Shown one piece after another: positions 54,441 through 63,023 of a stretch of DNA of 64,000 nucleotides; the first letter of the stretch is position 1; each line of letters starts with the position of its first letter. Made by a program: the position numbers and the translations under genes. The notes under the pieces were generated by a model. The model was not told the DNA's origin, made no database searches, and saw nothing but the letters and a program-made list of their open reading frames with translations. This DNA comes from Sphingomonadales bacterium. GTDB taxonomy: Bacteria > Pseudomonadota > Alphaproteobacteria > Sphingomonadales > Sphingomonadaceae. Location of the stretch: positions 1,736,001 to 1,800,000 of the forward strand of contig JADJXT010000001.1 of assembly GCA_016720115.1 (NCBI GenBank), given 5' to 3'.

Positions 54441-54833
54441 ATGGCTGCCATGACCATTTCCAAGCGCGCCCCTTTCGTTTTAACGGCTGCAAGCCTGACA
54501 CTCGCTGCCTGTGGCGATGGTTCGAGTACCAGCGGCGTCGATGGTGTTGCAGAGGCCGACCGCATCGAGTGCGCACTGGCAGGCTCGACCAAGTTCGAGC
54601 GGGCCTGCGCCACCGAAACCATGCCTGGGGAAAAGGGCAAGATGCTCGTCGTGCGCCACCCCGATGGCGGGTTCCGCCGTTTCAACATCCTGACCGATGG
54701 CCGTGGATTGGCCCCGGCGGATGGTTTTGATGAAACCAGCATCAATATCCTCGGTGGCGGGATGATCGAAGTGCGTTCGGGCGATGACATTTACCGGCTG
54801 CCTGCCGATATCAAATCACCGGGGCAGAAATAG
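54441..54833 (+). CDS. Small predicted lipoprotein
   Basis: A 130-residue protein (127 from ATG 54450). The N terminus is a lipoprotein signal peptide with lipobox LAAC (Cys about 23), so it would be lipidated and exported. The mature part is short, acidic and beta-rich (MLVVRHPDGGFRRFNIL, EVRSGDDIYRLP). No family name is known to me. The longer frame overlaps ilvD and is not supported. Confidence 0.75.
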   Translation: MAAMTISKRAPFVLTAASLTLAACGDGSSTSGVDGVAEADRIECALAGSTKFERACATETMPGEKGKMLVVRHPDGGFRRFNILTDGRGLAPADGFDETSINILGGGMIEVRSGDDIYRLPADIKSPGQK

Positions 54834-54879
54834 CCGACCAAGCTTGCTTCTGTCTGCGTGCGCGGGCAAGGCGCATTGC

Positions 54880-56082
54880 GTGAACGATAGCAGCGAAATC
54901 ATCCGTATCGCCTCGCGCGGCGATGGCGTGACTGCCGATGGGCGGCATGTGCCTTTCGCCGCACCTGGGGACCGGCTGAATCCCGGCGGTGGATTGATCC
55001 ACGGACCACATCATGCAGAGCCGCCTTGCCCGCATTTCCAGCTTTGCGGCGGATGCCAGTTGCAGCATCTGGACGATGAAACGCTGAAGACGTTCGTCAA
55101 GGATCGCATCATCCACGCCCTGGTTGCACAGGAAATCGCGCTGCCAGAGTTTATGCCGACGCATGTCTCCCCACCGCACAGTCGGCGCCGTGTGTCGGTC
55201 CGGTCGGCTTGGGCAGGCAAGCAATTCCAACTGGGCTTCAGTTCGGAAAAGAGCCACCGCATCGTCGACCTTAAGCAATGCGACATCATGGCGCCTGAAC
55301 TGTTCGCGCTGTTGGAGCCGCTGCGCGCCTTTCTTGCGCCGCGCATAGGGCCGAAGCGCAATGTCGAGATCAAGCTGGCGCTGGTGGATCAGGGCGTGGA
55401 TGTCTTGATCGAGAATTGGTCGCCCGAAGGCCTTGAAACGCATGAGGCGATGACAGCCTTTGCCACCGCCAACCATCTGGCGCGGCTCTCGACCGACGAT
55501 GGCTATGGCGCGACGACCTATTGGGAGCCCGAGCCTGCCACGATTACTCTGGGCGGAATTGCCGTGGTCTATCCGCCTTATGGCTTCCTGCAGGCGACCC
55601 GCGACGGAGAGCAGGCGCTATCCTTGGCCGTGCAGGAGGTGATCGGCGAAGCCAAGCTGGTCGCCGATCTGTTTTCAGGGCTGGGCACTTTTGCCTTTGC
55701 CGTCGCGCAGGGGCGCAAGGTTTTTGCGGCCGAAGCCGAACGGGCCGCTCTGCTTGCGATGAAGGCTGCTGCGGGCAGGGAGGGGCTTCAGCTTTTTGCC
55801 GAGCATCGCGACCTGTTCCGGCGGCCCTTGACGCCTGCTGAACTCAATCGCTTTTCCGCCGTGATCCTCGATCCGCCACGCGCTGGTGCGCGCGAGCAGG
55901 TTGCCGAGCTGGCAAACTCCAATGTTGCACGCATCGCTTATGTCAGTTGCAATCCGTCCAGTTTCGCGCGCGATGCAAAGTTGTTGATCGGCGCGGGCTA
56001 CAGGTTGCAGCGGATCTGGCCTGTCGGGCAGTTCCGCTGGTCAACCCATGTCGAACTGGCGGGCGAATTCACCCGCCAGTGA
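54880..56082 (+). CDS. 23S rRNA m5U methyltransferase (TrmA/RlmC/D family)
   Basis: A 400-residue RNA methyltransferase transferring a methyl group to uridine C5. An iron-sulfur motif near residue 50 (CPHFQLCGGC) and the SAM-binding LFSGLGTFAFAVA block (about residue 265) are followed by the DPPRAGAREQ motif and the nucleophile in SCNPSSFARD. GTG 54880 is the best start, just before IIRIASRGDGV; there is a longer open frame without family-like text. Confidence 0.9.
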   Translation: MNDSSEIIRIASRGDGVTADGRHVPFAAPGDRLNPGGGLIHGPHHAEPPCPHFQLCGGCQLQHLDDETLKTFVKDRIIHALVAQEIALPEFMPTHVSPPHSRRRVSVRSAWAGKQFQLGFSSEKSHRIVDLKQCDIMAPELFALLEPLRAFLAPRIGPKRNVEIKLALVDQGVDVLIENWSPEGLETHEAMTAFATANHLARLSTDDGYGATTYWEPEPATITLGGIAVVYPPYGFLQATRDGEQALSLAVQEVIGEAKLVADLFSGLGTFAFAVAQGRKVFAAEAERAALLAMKAAAGREGLQLFAEHRDLFRRPLTPAELNRFSAVILDPPRAGAREQVAELANSNVARIAYVSCNPSSFARDAKLLIGAGYRLQRIWPVGQFRWSTHVELAGEFTRQ

Positions 56083-56090
56083 CACTCAAA

Positions 56091-56528
56091 TCAACGGAAT
56101 ACCGCCAATATGGCGTGCAGCACCAGCGCCATCAGCGCGAGCGATGACAAGGCAAACAGCAGGAAGCGGACCGCAACCTTGTTCACCAGCGACTGCCACA
56201 GGCTGTGTGCAATGCGCAAGCCGACATAGACCCAGGCAATTGTTGCGTTGAGCCCGTCGCCCTGGCCGATCATCGCGAGAAGCAAAGCGACAGCATAAAA
56301 TACCGTCGGTGCTTCGTGCAGATGGTTGTAATTATGCGCCTTCCACTGGATGCTCCCCGGAAGCAGTCCTTCCAGCTTGGCACCCGTCCAGCCCACATCG
56401 GCCCCCGGCGTGGAATCCTTTGGCAGCTTGTTGATCGCCGGAATACGCGTTGCGTACATCCATATCCACATCAGCATCGTCCAGCCCGCAAGCACCGCGA
56501 CCGGCTTCAGGATTTCGGCATGTTCCAT
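56091..56528 (-). CDS. MAPEG family membrane protein 1
   Basis: A 145-residue integral membrane protein with four helices. The motif HNYNHLHEAPTVFYAVALLLA (about residues 64-84) and YVGLRIAHSLWQSLVNKVAVR (about 101-121) are MAPEG signatures (membrane-associated eicosanoid/glutathione metabolism fold). Substrate unknown. Its paralogue lies 22 bases upstream. Confidence 0.88.
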   Translation of the reverse strand: MEHAEILKPVAVLAGWTMLMWIWMYATRIPAINKLPKDSTPGADVGWTGAKLEGLLPGSIQWKAHNYNHLHEAPTVFYAVALLLAMIGQGDGLNATIAWVYVGLRIAHSLWQSLVNKVAVRFLLFALSSLALMALVLHAILAVFR

Positions 56529-56550
56529 ATTCTCTCCTCCCTTGTTGTTC

Positions 56551-56973
56551 TCAGACCGTTACCATCACCGCCTTGACCGCGAGCACGGCAAGGCAAAGCG
56601 TCGACAGCATGAATGTCGAAAAGCGCACCGTCACCTTGTTCACAAGCGCCTGATAAACCGAATGGATAATGCGCAGGGCGACATAGGCCCAGGCGAATTT
56701 CACCATCAGCGGCGTTGCGGCCTGCATGATGTGCAGGATGAATACCGTCGCGTAGAAAATCGTCGGCTGTTCCATCAGATGCGCATAATTGTGCGATTTC
56801 CACGCAGCCGTGCCCAGTATCGGATCGATATCCTGCCCGCGCAATCCCGGCGCGGGCGGTGGCGCATTGCCCAGCTTTGCCAGCGTGCCGAAGCGCGCAA
56901 TCGCCAGCCAACCGAGCATCACCAGTGACCACGCGACCAGCACGGCCGCAGGCGCGAGTATCGTCGTAGCCAT
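56551..56973 (-). CDS. MAPEG family membrane protein 2
   Basis: A 140-residue paralogue of the preceding gene with the same blocks (SHNYAHLMEQPTIFYATVFI, YVALRIIHSVYQALVNKVTV). The two are a tandem pair likely made by duplication, with about 40% visible identity in the conserved halves and different N-terminal loops. Confidence 0.88.
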   Translation of the reverse strand: MATTILAPAAVLVAWSLVMLGWLAIARFGTLAKLGNAPPPAPGLRGQDIDPILGTAAWKSHNYAHLMEQPTIFYATVFILHIMQAATPLMVKFAWAYVALRIIHSVYQALVNKVTVRFSTFMLSTLCLAVLAVKAVMVTV

Positions 56974-56979
56974 AAGAAA

Positions 56980-57009
56980 ACCCTCCCCGTTTTCGATGAC
57001 GGGGAGGGT
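56980..57009 (-). terminator. Terminator after the ornithine decarboxylase gene
   Basis: A 10-bp stem (ACCCTCCCCG with its complement) followed on the leftward strand by TTTTC. It separates the decarboxylase from the MAPEG pair. Confidence 0.8.
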
Positions 57010-57040
57010 GCTTCACATGCTGTACATTGTCAAACGCAAC

Positions 57041-58252
57041 TTATTGAGCTGAACGCTTGCCGATATGGTGGACATTGCCCGGATCGTTTGCGGCCACGCG
57101 CGCGTAGAGGCTGGCCATCGGCTCATCCTCCACAACAAAATCCTCGGTTTCGCCGAAACCGTTGAATTCTGTCCGCATTGCGCAGCCATAGGCGCCCAGC
57201 ATCCCGACCTCGATATAGTCGCCAGCCTGCACGTCGGCGGGCAACAGGAAGGGGCCTGCCATATAGTCCATATCGTCACAGGTCGGGCCGTAGAAAGCAA
57301 ACTCCGCAATTTCTTCGCTGCCGCTTTCGCGCATCAGTTCGACCGGGAAGCGCCAGCCGACATGCGCGGCATCGAACAGCGCCCCATAGGCGCCGTCGTT
57401 GATATACAGTTCCGATCCGCGCCGCTTTTCGACGCGGACGAGCAACGAAGCATATTCGGCGCACAGCGCACGGCCCGGCTCGCACCACAGCTCTGCCGAA
57501 TAGCTGATCGGCAGGTCTTCAAATGTGCGGTGGATCGTCTCGAAATAGGCTTCGAGCGGGGGAGGTTCCATTCCCGGATAGACCGAGGGAAAGCCGCCGC
57601 CGACATCGACGATATCGACCGTGACCGAAGCCTCGACAATCGCTGCACGCACCTTTTCCATCGCCTCTGCATAAGCCAGCGGCGTCATCGCCTGGCTGCC
57701 GACATGGAAGGCGATGCCAAGGCTGTCGGCAACCTGACGGGTCGCGACCAGCAGTTCGGCCACTTCGGCAGGTTCCGCGCCGAATTTGGCGGCAAGGCTC
57801 AGCTTCGCATGGTCGGACGAGACGCGGATGCGCACGCACAGTTCAAGGTCGGTCGCCGCCACGCCATCGGTGGAGGTGGCGCGGACGATCTTTTCCAGTT
57901 CCTCGTTGCTGTCGAGGCTGAAGGTGCGCACGCCATGGTTGTGATAGGCCTGCGCGATCGCACGTTCCGACTTCACCGGGTGCATGAAGCACAGCTTCGC
58001 ATCGGGCAGGAATTTGTGCACGAGGCGCACTTCGCCCAGCGAGGCGACGTCATAATGCGTGATCCCCGCCGCCCACAGCGTTTCAAGCAGCGCGGGCGAG
58101 GGATTGGCCTTTACGGCGTAGAGCGACCGGCCCGGAAACTTCTCGACAAAGAAGCGGGCGGCGCGCGTCGCAGCATGCGGACGAAGGAGTGTTACGGGCT
58201 CATCCGGCGCAAAAGCGCGGACTAGGGACGCAGCATCAGGATAGTTGTGCAA
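57041..58252 (-). CDS. Ornithine/lysine decarboxylase, fold type III (PLP)
   Basis: A 403-residue alanine-racemase-fold decarboxylase making putrescine. The PLP lysine is Lys48 in YAVKANPSP; the CEPGRAL phosphate-binding motif and the GPTCDDMDYM segment with the active-site Cys-Asp are present. The frame starts with TTG 58252, with no ATG before the conserved text, so TTG is likely. It lies beside two carboxyspermidine pathway genes. Confidence 0.93.
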   Translation of the reverse strand: MHNYPDAASLVRAFAPDEPVTLLRPHAATRAARFFVEKFPGRSLYAVKANPSPALLETLWAAGITHYDVASLGEVRLVHKFLPDAKLCFMHPVKSERAIAQAYHNHGVRTFSLDSNEELEKIVRATSTDGVAATDLELCVRIRVSSDHAKLSLAAKFGAEPAEVAELLVATRQVADSLGIAFHVGSQAMTPLAYAEAMEKVRAAIVEASVTVDIVDVGGGFPSVYPGMEPPPLEAYFETIHRTFEDLPISYSAELWCEPGRALCAEYASLLVRVEKRRGSELYINDGAYGALFDAAHVGWRFPVELMRESGSEEIAEFAFYGPTCDDMDYMAGPFLLPADVQAGDYIEVGMLGAYGCAMRTEFNGFGETEDFVVEDEPMASLYARVAANDPGNVHHIGKRSAQ

Positions 58253-58526
58253 CTCAAGGGACCCCCAATAGTCTGTTAAACCAAAAAAACGCGAACAAGG
58301 CTGCCTTGCGGTTATTGGAAGTCCCCCTGGGGCAGCGGAGGGTGCCTATATGATTCGGGGGGTGTTTGTAAAGGGGATTCAGAAACCGGCGCTTGGTTGC
58401 TTTCCGAGCCAAACACCGCCCCGGCACGGGGAGGCAGGCATCGTGCAGCGATGCCGGTGGGGGTCGAGATAAACTCGTTCCTCTCCTGCGTGCTTTGCAC
58501 GCTGTCCTCTCCGTTCCGGAGAGGTG
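58253..58526. other. Hairpin-rich gap between two polyamine genes
   Basis: About 270 bases without a gene. GCGTGC-TTT-GCACGC (58489-58503) and an 8-bp stem at 58506-58524 (CCTCTCCG with its complement) follow each other just after the upstream gene's stop and may end its transcript. The promoter of the decarboxylase must lie nearer 58260-58400. Confidence 0.55.
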
Positions 58527-59681
58527 TTAACTCAACCGATCCCGAAACTCTTCCCAACCAAATTCGCGCACACAACGCAGTTCGTCGGTATCGCTGTTCC
58601 ACAGCCAGATCGAGGGCAAGGGGACGCCGTTGAAGGTGTTGGTCTTGACCATCGAATAATGCGCTTGGTCGAGAAAGGCGAAGCGCTGTCCGGGTTCTGC
58701 CGGGACGGGAAGGCGGTAGTCGCCAATGATGTCACCCGCGAGGCAGCTCGGGCCACCGAGGCGGATTGCGGGGCCGCCTGAACGTTCACCGAGCATCGCG
58801 GGGCGGTAGGGGGCCTCGATCACATCGGGCATGTGGCAGGTTGCGCTGATATCGGTAATGCCGATGGGCATGCCGTTGTCGAACACATCGAGCAATTCGC
58901 CGACCAATATCCCGGCGTCGAGCGCAATCGCCTCACCGGGCTCAAGATACACATCGCAGCCGGTTTCGGCGCGGACGCCCTTGATGAACTCGACCAGTTC
59001 GTCGCGCTGGTAATCGGCGCGGGTGATATGGTGGCCGCCACCGAAGTTGAGCCATTTAAGGCGACCGAACCAGGGCGCGATTTTGGGCTTCAGATATTCC
59101 CAGGTGCGTTTTAACGGCACGAAATCCTGTTCGCACAGCGAATGGAAATGGATGCCCGAAACGCCCTGCAGATGCTCCGGCTGCAACTGGCTGACAGGAA
59201 ATCCCAGTCGCGAATGCGGGGAGCATGGGTCATATTTCGCTACCTCCCCCTCCGCATGTTCGGGGTTGATACGCAGGCCGACATCGACGCTGTCGTCGAG
59301 GAATGCGGCGAAGCGACGATGCTGGTTGGGGCTGTTGAAGATGACATGATCGGAAATGGCAACAATTTCCGCCATGTCCGATGCCTTGTAGCCCGCGCAA
59401 TAAGTCGCGATTTCGCCCTTGTAGTGATCGCGCGCCAGCCGCGCCTCCCACAGCCCGCTGGTGCACACGCCATCGAGATATTCGCCCACCACATCGGCGA
59501 GGCTCCACATCGAAAAGGCCTTCAGGGCAGAAAGCACCTTCGCCCCCGACCGTTTCTTCACATCTGCAAGAACAGCCAGATTCCGCCGCACCGCCGCTTC
59601 GTCGACGACAAAGGCAGGCGTCGGCACACGGTTCAGGTCAAATCGGGCAAAAGCCCCGGGATCGCCGGCTCTGGTTTCCAT
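58527..59681 (-). CDS. nspC: Carboxynorspermidine decarboxylase
   Basis: A 384-residue PLP enzyme of the alanine-racemase fold that removes CO2 from carboxy(nor)spermidine. The PLP lysine is Lys54 (SALKAFSMW), and GIHFHSLCEQ, NFGGGHHITRADY and LEPGEAIALDAG are distinctive for NspC rather than for diaminopimelate decarboxylase. Together with the dehydrogenase upstream it forms the alternative spermidine pathway from putrescine and aspartate semialdehyde. Confidence 0.94.
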   Translation of the reverse strand: METRAGDPGAFARFDLNRVPTPAFVVDEAAVRRNLAVLADVKKRSGAKVLSALKAFSMWSLADVVGEYLDGVCTSGLWEARLARDHYKGEIATYCAGYKASDMAEIVAISDHVIFNSPNQHRRFAAFLDDSVDVGLRINPEHAEGEVAKYDPCSPHSRLGFPVSQLQPEHLQGVSGIHFHSLCEQDFVPLKRTWEYLKPKIAPWFGRLKWLNFGGGHHITRADYQRDELVEFIKGVRAETGCDVYLEPGEAIALDAGILVGELLDVFDNGMPIGITDISATCHMPDVIEAPYRPAMLGERSGGPAIRLGGPSCLAGDIIGDYRLPVPAEPGQRFAFLDQAHYSMVKTNTFNGVPLPSIWLWNSDTDELRCVREFGWEEFRDRLS

Positions 59682-59693
59682 GGTGCATTCCTA

Positions 59694-59742
59694 TTTTTTG
59701 GTTCTCGCAAAGACGCAGAGTTCACGCAGAGATCGCAGAGGA
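59694..59742 (-). repeat. Terminal inverted repeat of the GxxExxY cassette, left arm
   Basis: An inverted copy of 60139-60187, matching at about nine of ten positions over 47 bases with one single-base gap. The arm begins within 13 bases of the nspC start and ends exactly at the GxxExxY stop codon. It is built of GCAGAG-type units. Confidence 0.88.
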
Positions 59743-60132
59743 TTATTCTGGCTTGTGGTCATTGACCATCCTCCTGATGCCGTCTTTCATCGTCGCTTCC
59801 GAGAAATTGAGAAGCAGCCCGACGGGCTGTTTGAAAATCCTCAGATATGTGAGCAATTGCCTTGCATGAGCTTTGCTCAGTTTTTCGACGGATTTGATTT
59901 CGAGAATCAAGCGATCCTCAACGAGAATATCGATCCTGAACGCTGCGTCGAAACTATGACCGTCAACTGTCAGGGGAACCGGCACTTGCCGGGCCACTTT
60001 CAAACCCCTTGTTCCAAGACGCCCCGCCAGGACAGTCTCATAAACATTCTCGAACAATCCGGGGCCGAGTTCACGATGGATCGCAATACACTCATCGACG
60101 ACGATTGCACTGATCTCATCTATCGGTCTCAT
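59743..60132 (-). CDS. GxxExxY family protein (PD-(D/E)XK-like)
   Basis: A 129-residue protein. The naming motif is seen as GLFENVY (residues 25-31), and Asp68 with Glu78-x-Lys80 (EIK) fits a PD-(D/E)XK nuclease core. The biological role of the family is unknown. ATG 60132 has AGAGG five bases upstream; this site lies inside the right inverted repeat. The longer frame is an artefact of the repeat. The gene fills the whole space between the repeats and splits nspC from the dehydrogenase gene. Confidence 0.88.
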   Translation of the reverse strand: MRPIDEISAIVVDECIAIHRELGPGLFENVYETVLAGRLGTRGLKVARQVPVPLTVDGHSFDAAFRIDILVEDRLILEIKSVEKLSKAHARQLLTYLRIFKQPVGLLLNFSEATMKDGIRRMVNDHKPE

Positions 60133-60138
60133 TGAACC

Positions 60139-60187
60139 TCTCTGCGGTCTCTGCGTGAACTCCGCGCCCTCTGCGAGAACCAAAAAT
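60139..60187 (-). repeat. Terminal inverted repeat of the GxxExxY cassette, right arm
   Basis: Partner of the arm at 59694-59742. Its outer end touches the stop codon of the carboxynorspermidine dehydrogenase gene (60187-60189), and its inner end carries the ribosome binding site of the GxxExxY gene. Confidence 0.88.
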
Positions 60188-61395
60188 CAAAACGCCAAAG
60201 GCCCGTCCAGTTCCTTTACCTGCCAGGGCAGGCCGTGCTGGTTGAGCATGTCCATGAACGGGTCCGGATTGAACTGTTCGATGTTGTACACGCCATGCCC
60301 GCGCCACAGCCCCTTCACGATCAGCGCCGCGCCGATCATTGCGGGGACGCCGGTGGTGTAGCTGACCGCCTGGTTGCCGGTTTCTTCATAGGCGTCTTCA
60401 TGGTCGCAGATGTTGTAGATGTAGAGCGTCTTTTCCTTCCCATCCTTGCCGATGCCGGTGGCGATGCAGCCGATATTGGTCTTGCCCTTCGTGGTCGGGC
60501 CAAGGCTGGCGGGTTCGGGCAGAACGGCCTTCAGGAACTGCAAGGGCACAATTTCGACGCCATTGTAGATAACCGGGTCGATCCGCGTCATGCCGACATT
60601 CTGCAACACGGTGAGGTGCTTGATATATTCATCGCCAAAGGTCATCCAGAAACGGATGCGCCGGATTTCGGGGAGGTGCGTCTTCAGGCTTTCGATTTCC
60701 TCGTGATACATGAGGTACATGTTCTTCGGGCCAACAGCTTCGAAATCGAAGCTCTGCTTCACCGACATTGGCGGGGTTTCCACCCAGTCGCCATTTTCCC
60801 AATGACGCGCCACGGCGGTCACTTCGCGGATGTTGATTTCGGGGTTGAAGTTGGTCGCAAAGGCCTGGCCGTGATCGCCGCCATTGCAGTCGAGGATGTC
60901 GAGTGTGTCGATGCGCTCGAAATGATGCTTCTTCAAATAAGTGGTGAAAACGCTGGTCACGCCCGGATCGAAGCCCGAACCGAGCAGCGCCATCAGACCG
61001 GCATCCTTGAAGCGATCCTGATAGGCCCATTGCCAGTGATATTCGAACTTGGCCTCGTCCTTGGGCTCGTAATTCGCGGTGTCCATATAATGCACTCCCG
61101 CAGCCAGGCAGGCGTCCATGATGGCAAGATCCTGATAGGGCAAAGCGAGGTTGACGACGAGTGTGGGCTCTATCTTCTGGATGAGGCGGGTGAGCGCGGG
61201 CACTTCCTCGGCATCGATCTCATAGGTGTCGATGGTGACGCCGGTGCGTGCCTTCACCGATGCGGCAATCGCATCGCACTTGCTCTTGGTGCGGCTTGCG
61301 AGGCTGATATGGGTAAAAATGTCGGCATTCATTGCCATCTTGTGTACCGCTACCGAGCCGACGCCGCCTGCGCCGATTACCAAAACCCTGCTCAT
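60187..61395 (-). CDS. Carboxynorspermidine synthase (saccharopine dehydrogenase family)
   Basis: A 402-residue NADPH-dependent enzyme condensing a diamine (probably putrescine) with aspartate semialdehyde to a carboxypolyamine. The Rossmann motif IGAGGVGSVA (residues 7-16) is followed by family text such as YMDTANYEPKDEAKF and GFDPGVTSVF. It works with NspC, whose gene is downstream beyond the GxxExxY cassette. Confidence 0.93.
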   Translation of the reverse strand: MSRVLVIGAGGVGSVAVHKMAMNADIFTHISLASRTKSKCDAIAASVKARTGVTIDTYEIDAEEVPALTRLIQKIEPTLVVNLALPYQDLAIMDACLAAGVHYMDTANYEPKDEAKFEYHWQWAYQDRFKDAGLMALLGSGFDPGVTSVFTTYLKKHHFERIDTLDILDCNGGDHGQAFATNFNPEINIREVTAVARHWENGDWVETPPMSVKQSFDFEAVGPKNMYLMYHEEIESLKTHLPEIRRIRFWMTFGDEYIKHLTVLQNVGMTRIDPVIYNGVEIVPLQFLKAVLPEPASLGPTTKGKTNIGCIATGIGKDGKEKTLYIYNICDHEDAYEETGNQAVSYTTGVPAMIGAALIVKGLWRGHGVYNIEQFNPDPFMDMLNQHGLPWQVKELDGPLAF

Positions 61396-61449
61396 CTGTT
61401 ACGTCCTTCGACAAAGATTCGTTATTGCGACGGCATATAGGGGAGTTTT

Positions 61450-62436
61450 GTGACCGAACAAGAATTGCGCGATCCCGAACGCAAGCCAAGCCGCGAAGGC
61501 GTGCTGCGGGCGATGGCCAAAGTCGCGGAGATTTTGCCACCTACGCCGCTATTGCCGCTGGAGATTGATGGCCGAACCCTGTGGTGCAAGGCAGAGATGC
61601 TCCAGCCCATCGGCGCTTTCAAGATACGCGGCGCGTGGCATCGTCTTTCAGACCTGAGCGATGAGGAACGCAGCCGCGGCGTCGTTGCTGTGTCGAGCGG
61701 AAACCATGCGCAGGGCGTGGCCTGGGCAGCAAGGCGGCTCGGGATCGCTGCAACCATCGTGATGCCCGAAAATGCGCCCAGGGCGAAGATCGAGGCGACC
61801 CGCGCGCTCGGGGCAAATGTCGTGCTCTACCAGCGTCCGGGACAGGATCGCGATGAAATTGCCAAGGGCATCGTGGCGGACACCGGCGCGACGATGGTGC
61901 ATCCTTTCGGCGATCCCTGGGTGATCGAAGGGCAGGGCACCGCCGGGATCGAGGCCGAGGCGCAACTGCGCGAACGGGGGATTGAAGGGGCGCTGCACAT
62001 CATCGCCTGTTGCGGCGGCGGCGGGCTGTCAGCAGGGCTTGGCCTTGCCTGCCCCGATGCGACGCTCTCGATTGCCGAGCCGGAGGGCTGGGACGATGTG
62101 ATCCGCTCGCTCGCTGCGGGTGAGATACAGGGCGTTGAGGATCAGGCGCATCCCACCCCCTGCGACGCATTGCAGACGCCGCGCACCTTTCCGATCAACT
62201 TCGACGTTCTGAAGCGCCGGGTGCACAGCAGCGCGGTTGTGACCCCGGCAGATGTTGCGGCGGCGATGCGGCTTGTTTTCGAAAAGCTGCACCTCGTCGT
62301 CGAACCCGGCGGTGCCGCAGCACTGGCGGCAGTTCTGGCGGGCAAGATCGATCTGGTGGCGACGCCTGTCGTGACGCTGTCGGGGGGCAATGCGGACTGG
62401 GATACATATCAACGCATGGTGGGGGGCGCAGCATGA
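61450..62436 (+). CDS. Threonine/serine dehydratase
   Basis: A 328-residue PLP enzyme of the tryptophan-synthase-beta fold. The PLP lysine is Lys58 (GAFKIRGA), with SSGNHAQG (about 82-89) and the glycine-rich phosphate loop CCGGGGLSAG (about 184-193). It lacks the ACT regulatory domain of biosynthetic IlvA, so it is probably a catabolic or serine/threonine deaminase. The start is GTG 61450. It overlaps the next gene by four bases. Confidence 0.9.
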   Translation: MTEQELRDPERKPSREGVLRAMAKVAEILPPTPLLPLEIDGRTLWCKAEMLQPIGAFKIRGAWHRLSDLSDEERSRGVVAVSSGNHAQGVAWAARRLGIAATIVMPENAPRAKIEATRALGANVVLYQRPGQDRDEIAKGIVADTGATMVHPFGDPWVIEGQGTAGIEAEAQLRERGIEGALHIIACCGGGGLSAGLGLACPDATLSIAEPEGWDDVIRSLAAGEIQGVEDQAHPTPCDALQTPRTFPINFDVLKRRVHSSAVVTPADVAAAMRLVFEKLHLVVEPGGAAALAAVLAGKIDLVATPVVTLSGGNADWDTYQRMVGGAA

Positions 62437-63023
62437 CTGATTTTACCGAAGCGGCATCGCAAAGCTATGCCGATGTCAATCGCACGCTGTCTTTGGCGTT
62501 TCAAACCGATCCGGCGCTGTCCTATATCCTGAACGACGATGCGCTGCGGCAAAAACGTTTGCCGCGTCTGTTCGACCTGCTGGTTCAGGACGATGTACAG
62601 TCTGGCCGCGCGGTGCATTCAGCCGGTCACGAAGCCGCCGCCCTTTGGCGCGCGCCGGGCAAGGCGGAAAGCGAACCCGGACCGATGCTGAGCGAACTAT
62701 GGGCGATGCTGAAGATTTTCGGGCTGGCTTTGCCGCGGGCGCAACGGGTGGTGGAGGGTATCGATCATCACCGCCCCAAAGGTGATTTCTGGTATCTCCA
62801 CTTTGTTGGCGTGCGCCCCGAATTTCAGGGTAAAGGCTGGGGTGGCCGCATCATCCGCGAAGGGCTGGCGCGTGCCGACGCAGCCGGGCTTCCCAGCTGG
62901 CTGGAAACCGCAACGCCCGAAAATGTGCCGCTTTACCAGCGGCTCGGCTTCGACATCAGGTGTGAATGGGATGTGCCCAAAGGCGGCCCGCATTTCTGGG
63001 GGATGATGCGCGAGGCGGCTTAA
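62433..63023 (+). CDS. GNAT family N-acetyltransferase
   Basis: A 196-residue acetyltransferase. The acetyl-CoA motif A is seen as VRPEFQGKGWGGRII (about residues 127-141) and the C-terminal VPLYQRLGFD as motif B. The acceptor is unknown. Overlaps the dehydratase stop by ATGA, so it may act on a related amino-acid pathway. It converges on hemA with four bases overlap. Confidence 0.88.
   Translation: MTDFTEAASQSYADVNRTLSLAFQTDPALSYILNDDALRQKRLPRLFDLLVQDDVQSGRAVHSAGHEAAALWRAPGKAESEPGPMLSELWAMLKIFGLALPRAQRVVEGIDHHRPKGDFWYLHFVGVRPEFQGKGWGGRIIREGLARADAAGLPSWLETATPENVPLYQRLGFDIRCEWDVPKGGPHFWGMMREAA

Noticed and set aside
57065..58225. A 386-codon rightward frame opposite the ornithine decarboxylase
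   Set aside because: Shadow of a clearly recognised enzyme.
58489..58524. Two adjacent hairpins as a CRISPR or attachment site
   Set aside because: Only two different short palindromes, no spacer-repeat order; more likely a terminator.
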